Of a stretch of DNA of 64,000 nucleotides, positions 46,889 through 56,625 are shown piece by piece (the first letter of the stretch is position 1; every line of letters begins with the position of its first letter). The DNA comes from DASQZK01 sp963809925. Its GTDB lineage: Bacteria > Bacteroidota > Bacteroidia > Bacteroidales > GCA-2748055. The stretch lies in assembly GCA_963809925.1 (NCBI GenBank), contig CAWELH010000008.1, positions 310,001 through 374,000 on the forward strand. The letters are read 5' to 3'. Both the position numbers and the translations under genes were made by a program. A model generated the notes under the pieces. That model was not told the DNA's origin. It was given only the letters and a program-made list of their open reading frames with translations, and did no database searches.

Positions 46889-48244
46889 TCACCGGATCCT
46901 GATCTGCCGGATGCGGTGGTTATAATATTCCGAAACGTACAAAGTAGTGTTCAGTGTATCGAAGATCACCCCTACCGGACCATTAAACCTTGCATTTCCC
47001 GGTGATCCGTCCTGGTAGCCTGCTGAAGTGTTGCCCGCCAGGGTTGTGACGTTACCCTGGGGATCAATTTTCCGGATAAGATTGTTGAAGCCGTCAGCTA
47101 CGTAAATATTTCCATCTGCATCAACGGTGGTAGCGTAAGGTGTATTGAACATAGCGTTGCTGCCCTGACCGTCGGCATACCCCTGGGTACTTCCCGCAAG
47201 TGTGGAAACATAGCCATCGGGACTCATTTTCCGGACCTTGAAATTTCCCCAGTCGGAGATATAAATGTTGTTCTGAGGTCCTACAGCGATGCCGGCAGGT
47301 CCTGCAAACTGGCAGGCAAGCCTGTCACCGTCAGCGAAACCCGGCTGGCCGGTACCGGCATAAGTAGAAACATAGCCATCGGGGGTGACAAGCCTGATGA
47401 CACTGTTGAGAAAATCAGCCACATAAAGATTTCCCGAAGGAGCACTGACGATCCCCGCAGGCCCCCAGAACCTGGCCCCGTTGCCGAACCCATCCGCATA
47501 TCCGGGAATCGAATCTCCGGCAATGGTTGTCACCATCCCATCCAGTGAGACTCTCCGGATGGCATTGTTTCCGAAATCGGCAACATATAAATTGCCATCT
47601 GTATTCCAGACCAGTGCTCCCGGCTGACGGAAGCGGGCGTGTGCCCCGGCACCGTCAGTAAAGCCCGGAATGCCATCACCGGCCAGTGTCGTTACCTGAC
47701 CTTCTTTTGTGATCTTTCTGATGGCATGATTTTCCTGATCGGCTACATATAGATTTCCGCTCCCATCAATAGCCACAGCACGCGGGGTATTGAACCGGGC
47801 TTCCCCGGCACTCCCGTCCTGTAAGCCGACCAGTCCGCTTCCGGCAAAGGTTTCGACACTCACTGTAGACAAATACGTAAAGAAGGGACCGGTATAGGCT
47901 TTCTTTTTTACACTGACTTTTACACTCCCCGACTTCAAACCCTGGGGAATGATGGCCTCAATGACGGTTGAGTCGGCCTTGTAAACCAGCAATTCCGTCT
48001 CTCCGATGCTAACATCATTATCCTGAATGGCGGGACTGAAATTTTCACCGTATATATAAAGTGTAATTCCTGCTTTACCCTCCTCCGGATATATGGATTG
48101 AATGACAGGTCCGTTCGGGTTATCATACACATCCTGTTTTTCACAACCGTGAAAAAGGAGTACCGTTGATGCCCCTGCAGCAAATATCAAAATGAAGTGA
48201 ACAGTTTTGCCGAATATTTGAAATTTCCTTTTCATGATCTTCAT
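46889..48244 (-). CDS. IPT/TIG-domain lipoprotein with about six NHL repeats
   Basis: 451 residues from the ATG at 48244; the codon before it is an in-frame TTG. A lipoprotein signal (about residues 18-33, ending LLFHGC) is followed by an IPT/TIG Ig-like domain (about 44-120) and a beta-propeller of NHL repeats, each with the pattern FNTPRAVAIDGSGNLYVAD..NHAIRKI. NHL propellers bind ligands or proteins. This is the last gene of a four-gene minus-strand cluster; it starts 38 bp after the FN3 gene stop. Confidence 0.85.
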   Translation of the reverse strand: MKIMKRKFQIFGKTVHFILIFAAGASTVLLFHGCEKQDVYDNPNGPVIQSIYPEEGKAGITLYIYGENFSPAIQDNDVSIGETELLVYKADSTVIEAIIPQGLKSGSVKVSVKKKAYTGPFFTYLSTVSVETFAGSGLVGLQDGSAGEARFNTPRAVAIDGSGNLYVADQENHAIRKITKEGQVTTLAGDGIPGFTDGAGAHARFRQPGALVWNTDGNLYVADFGNNAIRRVSLDGMVTTIAGDSIPGYADGFGNGARFWGPAGIVSAPSGNLYVADFLNSVIRLVTPDGYVSTYAGTGQPGFADGDRLACQFAGPAGIAVGPQNNIYISDWGNFKVRKMSPDGYVSTLAGSTQGYADGQGSNAMFNTPYATTVDADGNIYVADGFNNLIRKIDPQGNVTTLAGNTSAGYQDGSPGNARFNGPVGVIFDTLNTTLYVSEYYNHRIRQIRIR

Positions 48245-48282
48245 CAATTAACCAGCTTTCATACAAGCCCGTACCGGTCACT

Positions 48283-50262
48283 TCACCAACGGATACCGGT
48301 AGTATTTCCTTCCATGGATTCCGTTCCCTCCGCGGAAATTACCGTAAGAAAATAAAAATACAGGTGGCCCTTCGAAATCTTCCTGTCTTCATAGGTAAAA
48401 GTATCCCCGGGGACGTCGGCAACCATCACAGGTTTTTGTCCTGCCTCATAACGGTACACCCTGATTTTTTCCGTCTTATCAGCTGACTCCGCCGGCCAGG
48501 AAAGGAGGATACCCTCCGGATTTGTCGCGAGCCGGAGGTCGTCTATCCTCGCAGGTTGTTTGGTAACCATCGGAATATCTGCATGAACGGTAGTACTTTG
48601 GAGACTTTCGCTCCCTGATTCGTCCACCGCTGTAACGGCATATTCATAGTGGTTTCCTTCAACTATTGCGGTATCTGCGAAGGTATTTACATTAAACAGT
48701 ATGAGACGTGCATTTATTTTTGAAAAAGATGAAGTCGAAGATTTGCGGTACACATTATAACCCGTCAGAAATTCATCTTGTGGATTCATATCATCCCAGA
48801 CAAGCAGCACGCTCCCGTCGATCCATCCACCACGAAGATTGGTGGGTGTAAGAACATTGGTTGGGATGGCTGGCCGAATGGTCACGACCTCTGATAACCC
48901 GCTGAGCTGATACCCGTCATTCACTGCAACGACTGCATACCTGTACGACTGATTTCCTGAGAGGGTTCTGGAAGTATCAGTGAAAGACATCATCTCACCG
49001 GTGGCAGGGATAAATCCGGAGATCTGTTGCAGCGAATCATTGAGACCCTGGTCGCGGTATATATAGTATCCTGTTACAACAGGGTCCTCGTGTTTCCAGA
49101 ACACCAATGTTCCATTTTCCGTGGGTTTTCCTGCAATGTCAGCAGGAGGATCCGGTGCTGTAGTATTTACAGCGTGTCCGCCAACTTTGGCACTTGGAAA
49201 ACTCCGGTTCATTATCCCCTGAAGGACCAGGTAGTAGTAATAATTTTCCATTGCTCCGGGTACATGATCAATGTATACGGAATCACCCGCCGCGACTTCA
49301 GCAACTTTAACGTACGCCGAATCATAGACATCACTCCGGAATATTGAGATACTTCTCACAAGACCGGGATTTTTATACGACCAGTAAAGTCTCATCGTAT
49401 GATCATTTTCCCCCTGCGAAACATCAAACCGGCGTATCACCGGAATGTCGCTACTCATGAAACCGGAAACAATTGTCGTGGCGGAAGCAGTACCTGCATT
49501 TTCAAGTCTGTCGAGGGGTACGATATAGTACTCATATACGGTTCTCGGTTCTGTACTTACGTCATTCATGACAAGGAAAAGAGAATCACCTTTGTTATAG
49601 AAACCTCTTTCCGGTGTAATTTTTTCAAATTCGCCGGCCATGTTTTTTCTGCGGAAAACCCGGAAGGAATACATATAGGGATCCTCACCGACAAGCCATT
49701 CGATATAGTTCCTTCCGTGGTCCGTGCTCGAACTTATAAATTCCGGGACAGGCAGACTGGTATTTACAGGAAGTGACACAGCGTCGGTTTTTTTCGTGTC
49801 TGCAATCCTCCCGTTCCTGTAATAGGTAATGGTGTATGTATATTTTACACCCGATTTGGCTTCGCGATCAAGGTATGCTGTTCCGGCAGCCAGATGCATC
49901 ACGGGATAATTCACTGGTGGCAGGGTATCGATAATGGTGTTTTTCTGCAAATAGTTCCACATCCTCCCGATATCCTTTGCAGTATAATGGCCGAGATCAT
50001 CAAAGAGTATTTCATATTCCTGAATCCGTCGGGTAAGTTCAGCTTCTGATTTCGGGGCTTCAACCGTGGCCAGCATACTTTCCCCGCCTTTTTTCTCTAC
50101 CGAGCGGGCGATCCTGATCTCGCCTTCCCGCGGTATCCTGTTATCGAGAAAAATATATATACCATGCGGGCAACCGGCAGCGAGTGGATACTGTGCATAG
50201 GTACTGCCTGCAATCAGCAGAAAAGTAAACACATTAACCAGTCTTCTAATCATTGTATTCAT
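48283..50262 (-). CDS. Secreted fibronectin type III-like protein
   Basis: 659 residues: signal peptide (1-23, ending GSTYA), an N-terminal region of about 140 residues of unknown fold with an EYEILFDDLGHYTAKDIG motif, and about five beta-sandwich repeats of FN3 type (for example APDPPADIAGKPTENGTLVFWKHEDP, YNVYRKSS). No sorting domain or lipobox is seen, so its final location is unclear. The 18-bp gap after the giant gene suggests co-transcription. Confidence 0.8.
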   Translation of the reverse strand: MNTMIRRLVNVFTFLLIAGSTYAQYPLAAGCPHGIYIFLDNRIPREGEIRIARSVEKKGGESMLATVEAPKSEAELTRRIQEYEILFDDLGHYTAKDIGRMWNYLQKNTIIDTLPPVNYPVMHLAAGTAYLDREAKSGVKYTYTITYYRNGRIADTKKTDAVSLPVNTSLPVPEFISSSTDHGRNYIEWLVGEDPYMYSFRVFRRKNMAGEFEKITPERGFYNKGDSLFLVMNDVSTEPRTVYEYYIVPLDRLENAGTASATTIVSGFMSSDIPVIRRFDVSQGENDHTMRLYWSYKNPGLVRSISIFRSDVYDSAYVKVAEVAAGDSVYIDHVPGAMENYYYYLVLQGIMNRSFPSAKVGGHAVNTTAPDPPADIAGKPTENGTLVFWKHEDPVVTGYYIYRDQGLNDSLQQISGFIPATGEMMSFTDTSRTLSGNQSYRYAVVAVNDGYQLSGLSEVVTIRPAIPTNVLTPTNLRGGWIDGSVLLVWDDMNPQDEFLTGYNVYRKSSTSSFSKINARLILFNVNTFADTAIVEGNHYEYAVTAVDESGSESLQSTTVHADIPMVTKQPARIDDLRLATNPEGILLSWPAESADKTEKIRVYRYEAGQKPVMVADVPGDTFTYEDRKISKGHLYFYFLTVISAEGTESMEGNTTGIRW

Positions 50263-50280
50263 AGTTGTTTCTTTTCAGTA

Positions 50281-53200
50281 CTACAAACCCGGGGTCAATG
50301 CGGACTGACCACTACAATTGCCAAATCCGAAAGAGAGATCAGTATGACCCTGGGAGTCAAACATCATATCCACTTTGATCGATTCATTCAGGGTTTTGCC
50401 GATGCATCCTTTACATCCCGCAACAAGTGTTGGAAAACACTGTTCAATTCTTGCGGATAGCGAAAAGCTCCCGCACCCTCCAATGGTAAATGCGCCAGAT
50501 CCGGTGTTATAACTACCTTTTGCACCGAGCTCTGCCCTGGCATCTGCCTGCAGTGTTGTACAGGTGATGGAACTGGCAATAAAGTAAGCATGAGCGAAGG
50601 CCATAGCAGCGATGCCATACTCGTTCCCCGAATCATCAAATCCCATCCACAGCCTGGCATCCAGACCGGCCTCGATACCTAGCTTGGCGCTTAGTATCCA
50701 AAGATCAATGCTTACATCGGGAATGTTGATAATTGGCAGGCTCTTTCTCCCTGTGATCAGCATACCTGATATATGATTTTTGAACGCAGGAGGTATCTCC
50801 TTGTTGTAGGCGAACTGCATGATCTTAGCCGTGACATCCGGCGGCATCACGTCATAATCCCCAATCATAAATCCTGCCTGAAAATCACCGAGGCCCGGTG
50901 TCTCAACCTGGCCGCCGGCAAGGAAATACCAACCGCTTCCATCTACAAGCATGTTTGCGACACCATGCAGGCTCATACCTGCAAAATTCTTTTCAATATC
51001 CAGATCACCGATCATCCTGGCATTCTTATAATCAAAGGTGATATTTAGATTGCCAAAGCCTGTATCGATGTTTTTTACCTTGACATCCTGGTTGTCGGCC
51101 ACAATATCTCCGTAAATCGTGAAGGTTTTCTTTCTGTCTCCCTCCATGCCTTTTACACCGTTCATTGTACCTGTAAAAGTGAAAAGACCCCAGTCGTTTT
51201 CCGATGGTGAAACCCTCATCTCACCGGTAATGTCAGAGAGATTGGTTTTGTCGTTGCTGCCGATTGGTAGTACCTGATTGTATGGATCTACTTCAAGCCA
51301 GATCGACGTCTTATCCCTGTGAAGCTTTCCGTCAAGCTTTATCCCTTCTTCATCTATGATCTTTCCTGGTGCCGAAAAGACCCCGTTGTTGAATACCTGG
51401 TCTCCGAATTTCTGACTTGAATAGAAGCTGACTTTCCCCGGACCTTCGAAGTCCATATTCAATGGGAACAGATCAAATTTAATGGCAGAGCCGTCTTTTG
51501 AAAACCGGATGGTTCCATTTTGCTTTTTGATTCTTGGGATACTGAGATCCATGGCACCGTCAAGCAGGAAATATCCGTCATAAGGATAAATGGCTATTGG
51601 GTTTACATGCAATGTCGAGTAAAATTCAAGCAGCTGTGTTCCCTGAGTAAAGGTCAACGACTGTTCTCCATTACTGAGCACCGAGAAGGTGTTGAATGAA
51701 AGTTGGGTACCCGGTTTCAGTCCCGGAAGTCCCGAAAGTGTTACGGCCGGCTTACCGGCAAGACCCACTACAGCCAGGCGCCAGTGCCCTTTCTGATCTT
51801 TCCCGATGGAAGGAAAATACCCGAATGATGTATTTGTTGTCTGAAGGGTAAGTGGTGCGACACCGCCCAGGGTCATCTGCTTCAACTCTATTTCCCAGAT
51901 TTTAAAGGTGGTGGGAGTGAGTTCGATATTTTTCACAGGCAGGTCAACAAGCCCTGTTTTAAGGGTTCCGGATTCGATCGTAAATCCTTTGGACTGCTGT
52001 GACATAGACCAGTTCTGCGATTCAACATTCCATTTCTCGAGTTTGAAGCTCAGCTTGCTGGTACCGCTGATCGTTCCAAAGCCGGAATTCGTCAGCTTCA
52101 GGTTACCTATGTCAATGATGATCTTTGAAGGGCTAATATTATCAATTTCTTTTGTAGACAGTTTAAGGGCAAGGTTGAGTGTATCCTGTTGCAGGAAAGA
52201 ACCATTTTTCGCTGCCGTGCCATCGAAACCTTTGAGCGTAACCTTGAGATCGCTACCTGAGGACCCTGTGATCCTAAATATCCGGGGTTTTGAATCCGTC
52301 GACGGGGGCCGGAAAACTACGACATTGCTTCCTGTGGATCCGCTCTCACCCAACCATGCACCGCCGTCACCAAAGGCGAAAAGGGAAGCGTTAAACTGAA
52401 ACGCATTGTTGAGCATTACCTTCCCCCTGATCATACCTTTACCGCCACTTTCATCCTCTATACTAATGAGAGAACCGGATACTGGATTTTGCACAGCCTG
52501 GAATGCACCGTTAAGCACAAGGTTGAGTTTATCATTATCAAGACTGAAGGATTTGTCCTGTGGCTTAAATTCCTTGCTGCCGGCTGTCCGGGACAGTTTA
52601 ACACCTGCGAATTTTAATTCAGGGATATTGCCTGAGAGAAATCCAAAGTTTCCATTTGATATTTTCTCCGGCTCGGCCAGGGAGCCTGATATGGTAGCGC
52701 TGTTACCCTGCTTTTCGACATTGGAAATAAGGATCGGGAAGCCAAATAATTCTGTAGGAATGCCGGATTCTACCGTAAGGTGAAGGTCGACCGCTGAGGA
52801 TGCCGGAAGTGCGATATTTTCCTTTGTATCGCCCACGATGGCATTTTCCGGATCATACTTACCCGCCTTAACAGCACAGGTTTTCATCTCACCAGGAATT
52901 TTACGCAACAGGTATTTCCCATCTTTACCCGTATAGGTAAACAAATCCTCATTGCCATCAATATACACTTTTGCCGAGTCTGCAGGCTGGTTATCATCAC
53001 CGATGGTAACGGTCCCACTAATCTTGTAGCCCGGATACAAATTGATATTCTTCACGAAGACCACCTTAGTGCCTGGTACACTTTTAAATCCAGTATGGAC
53101 AACCGGGTAATCCGACTTTTCAGAAGGTATTACTTCCAGTGTAAAATCCGTCTCGGAATGGACAAAACTGAGTGTCACAAAACCCTGCTGGTCAGTCACT

Positions 53201-56200
53201 CCGGAAACATCTTCAAGGATATTGCTAACCTTTACCTTTACACCGCTCAGCGGTGAAGGCGGCAACTGAATCTTCCCTGGCGGGTGTGCGTAGCCCTGTA
53301 CCCTGAAGCGAACCCGGTGCATGATACGTTTTACCACATATTTATTAACCGAACCGGGCTGACTGTCACCCATCTTTGCAATGCGCATGGAAGTGTCCAG
53401 AAGTGCGTACGTGGAAATGTCATCCGGGATGATGGTCATTTTAGAATTTTCCGAAGAAGGTGCAAAAAAGACAAACATCTGCGATTTTGGCGGGATGGTA
53501 CCGAGTCCCTGGGCATTGGCTTTCACGAGCGCCAAGGCAGTAATAAGGTTTGCCTCCCCGGTTTTAACTGCAGGATAGCCTTCGATCTTAACACTTGCTT
53601 TCACCGGATTTCCAGCCTCGTCAACAACATAACCCATGGCAATACCATCAGGATACAGTGTGATATCAGCTTGTACCTGGTCACCATATTTCAGAATATT
53701 CAGATCTTTTTGCCAAAGCCCGAAACCTTTCGGTTTGGTGATGAGCCAACGTTTAGGACCGGTGATGACGCCCTTATATGTCTCCGGCGAGCCAGCCTTC
53801 CAACCGGTAAGGTCGAGTTGCAGCGGCAGTTTTTCAAAACTGTAATATCCGTTCGCATTAGACCAGGTGCTTTTAATAGAAAGAGTATTGTTTATATTTT
53901 CGGATTCTGGAACTACATTGAGAGAATCATATTGACTAAAAAGATAGATCTTTACCCCTGATTTTGTGGTATCCGTCATCGTGTTGTTCAGGTTGACAAA
54001 GTCCTTCATTCCTGTAACAATCGTCTGTCCAAAGACCCTGGGCAGTTCAGGATACATCTCCACATCCACTTTGTAGGTTGCAACGCTGAATTCTGAATTG
54101 AACGTGATACCCAGACCGTACGTTTTATACTGCGGTCCAATATCTATGTAGCCCTGGCCTCCGGTTCCTGTGGAAACGAGCTCCTGTCCCGTGGAATTAA
54201 ACGGGAAATTTTGCTTGTCTTTTAAGTAGATCGGATTGTATTTTTTCTCCACATCCTTGTAGTTAAGGTTACCCGAGGTTTTGGATGTTGAGCAGGCAAT
54301 ATAATAGCGGTCGCTGTTATTGTCCGGATCATGCATTACCAGGTTGGTAAAAAGTGCCTCACCATTCATGTCGGAATTTGTGGATTCGACCAGCTTTTTC
54401 TGCCCTGCCATTGCCGGAATTCTGTTTTTGATGCTTCCCTCGTCAAATGGCACACCTGGTATATTGCCCTGCCTCAGTATCTTGGTAGACACGTCGTTCA
54501 GCGCTGTACCACCCCCTACTTTCTGATCGTAGAACTGCGACGTAGTTGATTTCACATTTACAATAAGGTTATAGCTCTTAACCCAGGAAACAAGAGTTCC
54601 AAGTTCGGCACCCTCCCAAGGTTTGACATGAATATCCACATCCGGGCTGCAATAATACTTATTGTCAACAACCAGACGTATCGTTTTATAAATCAGTCCG
54701 TTTGCAACATCCCCAAATTCCCCGGAATGGGAAACCGTCAGGTCACTGGCAATACCCATGGTGGTATCTGTGTTGACGAAGTTGAAGATAAAACTGCCGT
54801 CCGGTGCCGTATAGGTGGTTTTAAGAACCGTACCGTCGTCAGGGAATTTTGTCTGATAGTTGGCTCCGGAGGTCAGTGGAAAATCTTTCTTATCGACGAC
54901 ATGACCAGCCACGTCTTTCCCGTTAATGGTCCCCGATCGCATGATATAGTGCACGACAAGACTCACTCTTACACCTCCGAGTGGTTTGGAACCGGCAGGA
55001 TCAATATAGCCAAGTGCCGATGCCAGCTGAGAATTCTGCACTACGCCTGCAGTAGTGGAGACTACACCGTAATTGCTGTTACTCTGCTGGTTCGCCTGTC
55101 CGCCGACCACCTGCATGCTTTGTTGTGAAGAAGGAGGCGCATTGTTTCCACCTGATGGCATTGTGAATTGACCCAACAATAATTTCATTCCTTTGAACTT
55201 ATAATTAAGCTGACCTGTAACGGTCGAATACGGAAGGATCTGCGGATTGGGTGTTATCTTCTCATAAGCTGGCCCTCCGGTAGACTGTACCTGCACAATC
55301 ACATTACCCTGGCTCGTACCATACTCAAAATAACAGGGCGCACTTCTCCCCTTGTTCTTAAATCTGAGTTTTGATGCATCAAAATCAAATGGATTGCTGA
55401 TATCTAAGGCTTCTGTACCGGCAACCACCTCAAAGGCGTATTTCTTCCCTTCCTCCAGCATTGGCTGTGCAGGCCCGTACAGGAAGGAAGTTCCGAGGAC
55501 AGTTGTTTCGAAAAATGCCGGTGTAGTAGCTGTGAGAAGAGCGTCTCCAGGAGGTACATCAGGGTTATCCATCTGAACAATCCTCAGCGTATAAGGTGTT
55601 CCTGGCGGAGCACCCGGAGAGGGCGCCCAGGTAAAGATGACAGGCTGCGCCGGAGCACTGAAGATCTTGCCACACTGTGGAGAAAGCAATACGGGAGGCT
55701 CAAGCAGCCGAAGCATGAAGGGAGCGGAACAACCCACAGGATCTGTAGCAGATACCGGAATGCCATTCTCATTAAATGCCCTGAAACAAAGCCGGTATGT
55801 GCCTTCAGGCAGACCCTTGTTCTCCACTTCCTGTCTTAGTATTCCACTGAAAACCAAATTGTCCGGATTAAAGAGGTCCCAGAGATCCTGGGATGTCAAC
55901 ATTACAGGTACATTGGGTTCAAGTTCGATGGCCGCAACCGGCAAATAACCCGGAGAAGTGCTGATATTGATGCCATTATCACCCTTAAGTGTCATTTTCA
56001 GATTTATGCGAGCATACTGGGTCGATGACAATGTGACGATGGTTTTATCATAATATTCCAGAAAATTTGCATCGAATGGAGGTCTGACCATGGTACTAAT
56101 ATTCAGACCAGTTTGCTGAATGCTAAAATCGGCACATCCTGAAGGTGCTGAAGGTGAAACAGCTATTGCACCTGCATCAGCAGAAAGGTTCCATAGTTGA

Positions 56201-56625
56201 AAACATACCTGGTAATGCCCTGGGGGCAGACCATAATTATAAAGTGAATTGGGATCAACATTGGAAAAACTCAGATTCTGCTGCTGGAAGATAATGTCGA
56301 AATTCACACCGGCATCTGGGATGACAAGCGGAACGCTGGCTTCAATAAAGAACTGGTCGATCTGATTCCCGTTCGACTGAATGACGATGCCATTGTCTCC
56401 CCGGATCGTCATGGTAAGATATACACCTTCCAGACTGGCATTTGAAATCACAGTCACCCTGATCTTATCTTTTAACTGATCGAAAGGAACATTGTACGGC
56501 GGCCCCATCATAACCGTATTCACACTGGCTACAACAACGCGTTGACCGTTGGCCTCCGTTATCCCGGTCATTGCCAGTATTACGAAGGCAATGATGCTGA
56601 TAATTTGCTTAAAATGAGTATACAT
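50281..56625 (-). CDS. 2114-residue secreted beta-rich surface protein of unknown function
   Basis: From the ATG at 56625 it starts with a signal peptide (about 1-28, ending ANGQ). Two similar domains of about 145 residues follow (about 29-170 and 175-325, each with a PPY/PPF motif and a GLP.G.Y..CF core); they may be the TANFOR-type domain of Tannerella-like proteins, but I could not check this. Then come an FN3-like domain (about 325-470) and several carboxypeptidase-regulatory-like sandwiches (about 700-1290). A long beta-rich part (about 1300-1950) resembles nothing I know. The C-terminal ~120 residues carry a cysteine-rich cluster (GGCGSF, AGCKGCIG, GNCSG). No T9SS sorting domain is seen. 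Its start overlaps the upstream barrel gene by 17 bp. Confidence 0.75.
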   Translation of the reverse strand: MYTHFKQIISIIAFVILAMTGITEANGQRVVVASVNTVMMGPPYNVPFDQLKDKIRVTVISNASLEGVYLTMTIRGDNGIVIQSNGNQIDQFFIEASVPLVIPDAGVNFDIIFQQQNLSFSNVDPNSLYNYGLPPGHYQVCFQLWNLSADAGAIAVSPSAPSGCADFSIQQTGLNISTMVRPPFDANFLEYYDKTIVTLSSTQYARINLKMTLKGDNGINISTSPGYLPVAAIELEPNVPVMLTSQDLWDLFNPDNLVFSGILRQEVENKGLPEGTYRLCFRAFNENGIPVSATDPVGCSAPFMLRLLEPPVLLSPQCGKIFSAPAQPVIFTWAPSPGAPPGTPYTLRIVQMDNPDVPPGDALLTATTPAFFETTVLGTSFLYGPAQPMLEEGKKYAFEVVAGTEALDISNPFDFDASKLRFKNKGRSAPCYFEYGTSQGNVIVQVQSTGGPAYEKITPNPQILPYSTVTGQLNYKFKGMKLLLGQFTMPSGGNNAPPSSQQSMQVVGGQANQQSNSNYGVVSTTAGVVQNSQLASALGYIDPAGSKPLGGVRVSLVVHYIMRSGTINGKDVAGHVVDKKDFPLTSGANYQTKFPDDGTVLKTTYTAPDGSFIFNFVNTDTTMGIASDLTVSHSGEFGDVANGLIYKTIRLVVDNKYYCSPDVDIHVKPWEGAELGTLVSWVKSYNLIVNVKSTTSQFYDQKVGGGTALNDVSTKILRQGNIPGVPFDEGSIKNRIPAMAGQKKLVESTNSDMNGEALFTNLVMHDPDNNSDRYYIACSTSKTSGNLNYKDVEKKYNPIYLKDKQNFPFNSTGQELVSTGTGGQGYIDIGPQYKTYGLGITFNSEFSVATYKVDVEMYPELPRVFGQTIVTGMKDFVNLNNTMTDTTKSGVKIYLFSQYDSLNVVPESENINNTLSIKSTWSNANGYYSFEKLPLQLDLTGWKAGSPETYKGVITGPKRWLITKPKGFGLWQKDLNILKYGDQVQADITLYPDGIAMGYVVDEAGNPVKASVKIEGYPAVKTGEANLITALALVKANAQGLGTIPPKSQMFVFFAPSSENSKMTIIPDDISTYALLDTSMRIAKMGDSQPGSVNKYVVKRIMHRVRFRVQGYAHPPGKIQLPPSPLSGVKVKVSNILEDVSGVTDQQGFVTLSFVHSETDFTLEVIPSEKSDYPVVHTGFKSVPGTKVVFVKNINLYPGYKISGTVTIGDDNQPADSAKVYIDGNEDLFTYTGKDGKYLLRKIPGEMKTCAVKAGKYDPENAIVGDTKENIALPASSAVDLHLTVESGIPTELFGFPILISNVEKQGNSATISGSLAEPEKISNGNFGFLSGNIPELKFAGVKLSRTAGSKEFKPQDKSFSLDNDKLNLVLNGAFQAVQNPVSGSLISIEDESGGKGMIRGKVMLNNAFQFNASLFAFGDGGAWLGESGSTGSNVVVFRPPSTDSKPRIFRITGSSGSDLKVTLKGFDGTAAKNGSFLQQDTLNLALKLSTKEIDNISPSKIIIDIGNLKLTNSGFGTISGTSKLSFKLEKWNVESQNWSMSQQSKGFTIESGTLKTGLVDLPVKNIELTPTTFKIWEIELKQMTLGGVAPLTLQTTNTSFGYFPSIGKDQKGHWRLAVVGLAGKPAVTLSGLPGLKPGTQLSFNTFSVLSNGEQSLTFTQGTQLLEFYSTLHVNPIAIYPYDGYFLLDGAMDLSIPRIKKQNGTIRFSKDGSAIKFDLFPLNMDFEGPGKVSFYSSQKFGDQVFNNGVFSAPGKIIDEEGIKLDGKLHRDKTSIWLEVDPYNQVLPIGSNDKTNLSDITGEMRVSPSENDWGLFTFTGTMNGVKGMEGDRKKTFTIYGDIVADNQDVKVKNIDTGFGNLNITFDYKNARMIGDLDIEKNFAGMSLHGVANMLVDGSGWYFLAGGQVETPGLGDFQAGFMIGDYDVMPPDVTAKIMQFAYNKEIPPAFKNHISGMLITGRKSLPIINIPDVSIDLWILSAKLGIEAGLDARLWMGFDDSGNEYGIAAMAFAHAYFIASSITCTTLQADARAELGAKGSYNTGSGAFTIGGCGSFSLSARIEQCFPTLVAGCKGCIGKTLNESIKVDMMFDSQGHTDLSFGFGNCSGQSALTPGL

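Noticed and set aside
53284..53961. 225-residue plus-strand ORF opposite the 2114-residue protein gene.
   Set aside because: Antisense shadow; no motif, and the sense frame is uninterrupted across the whole region.
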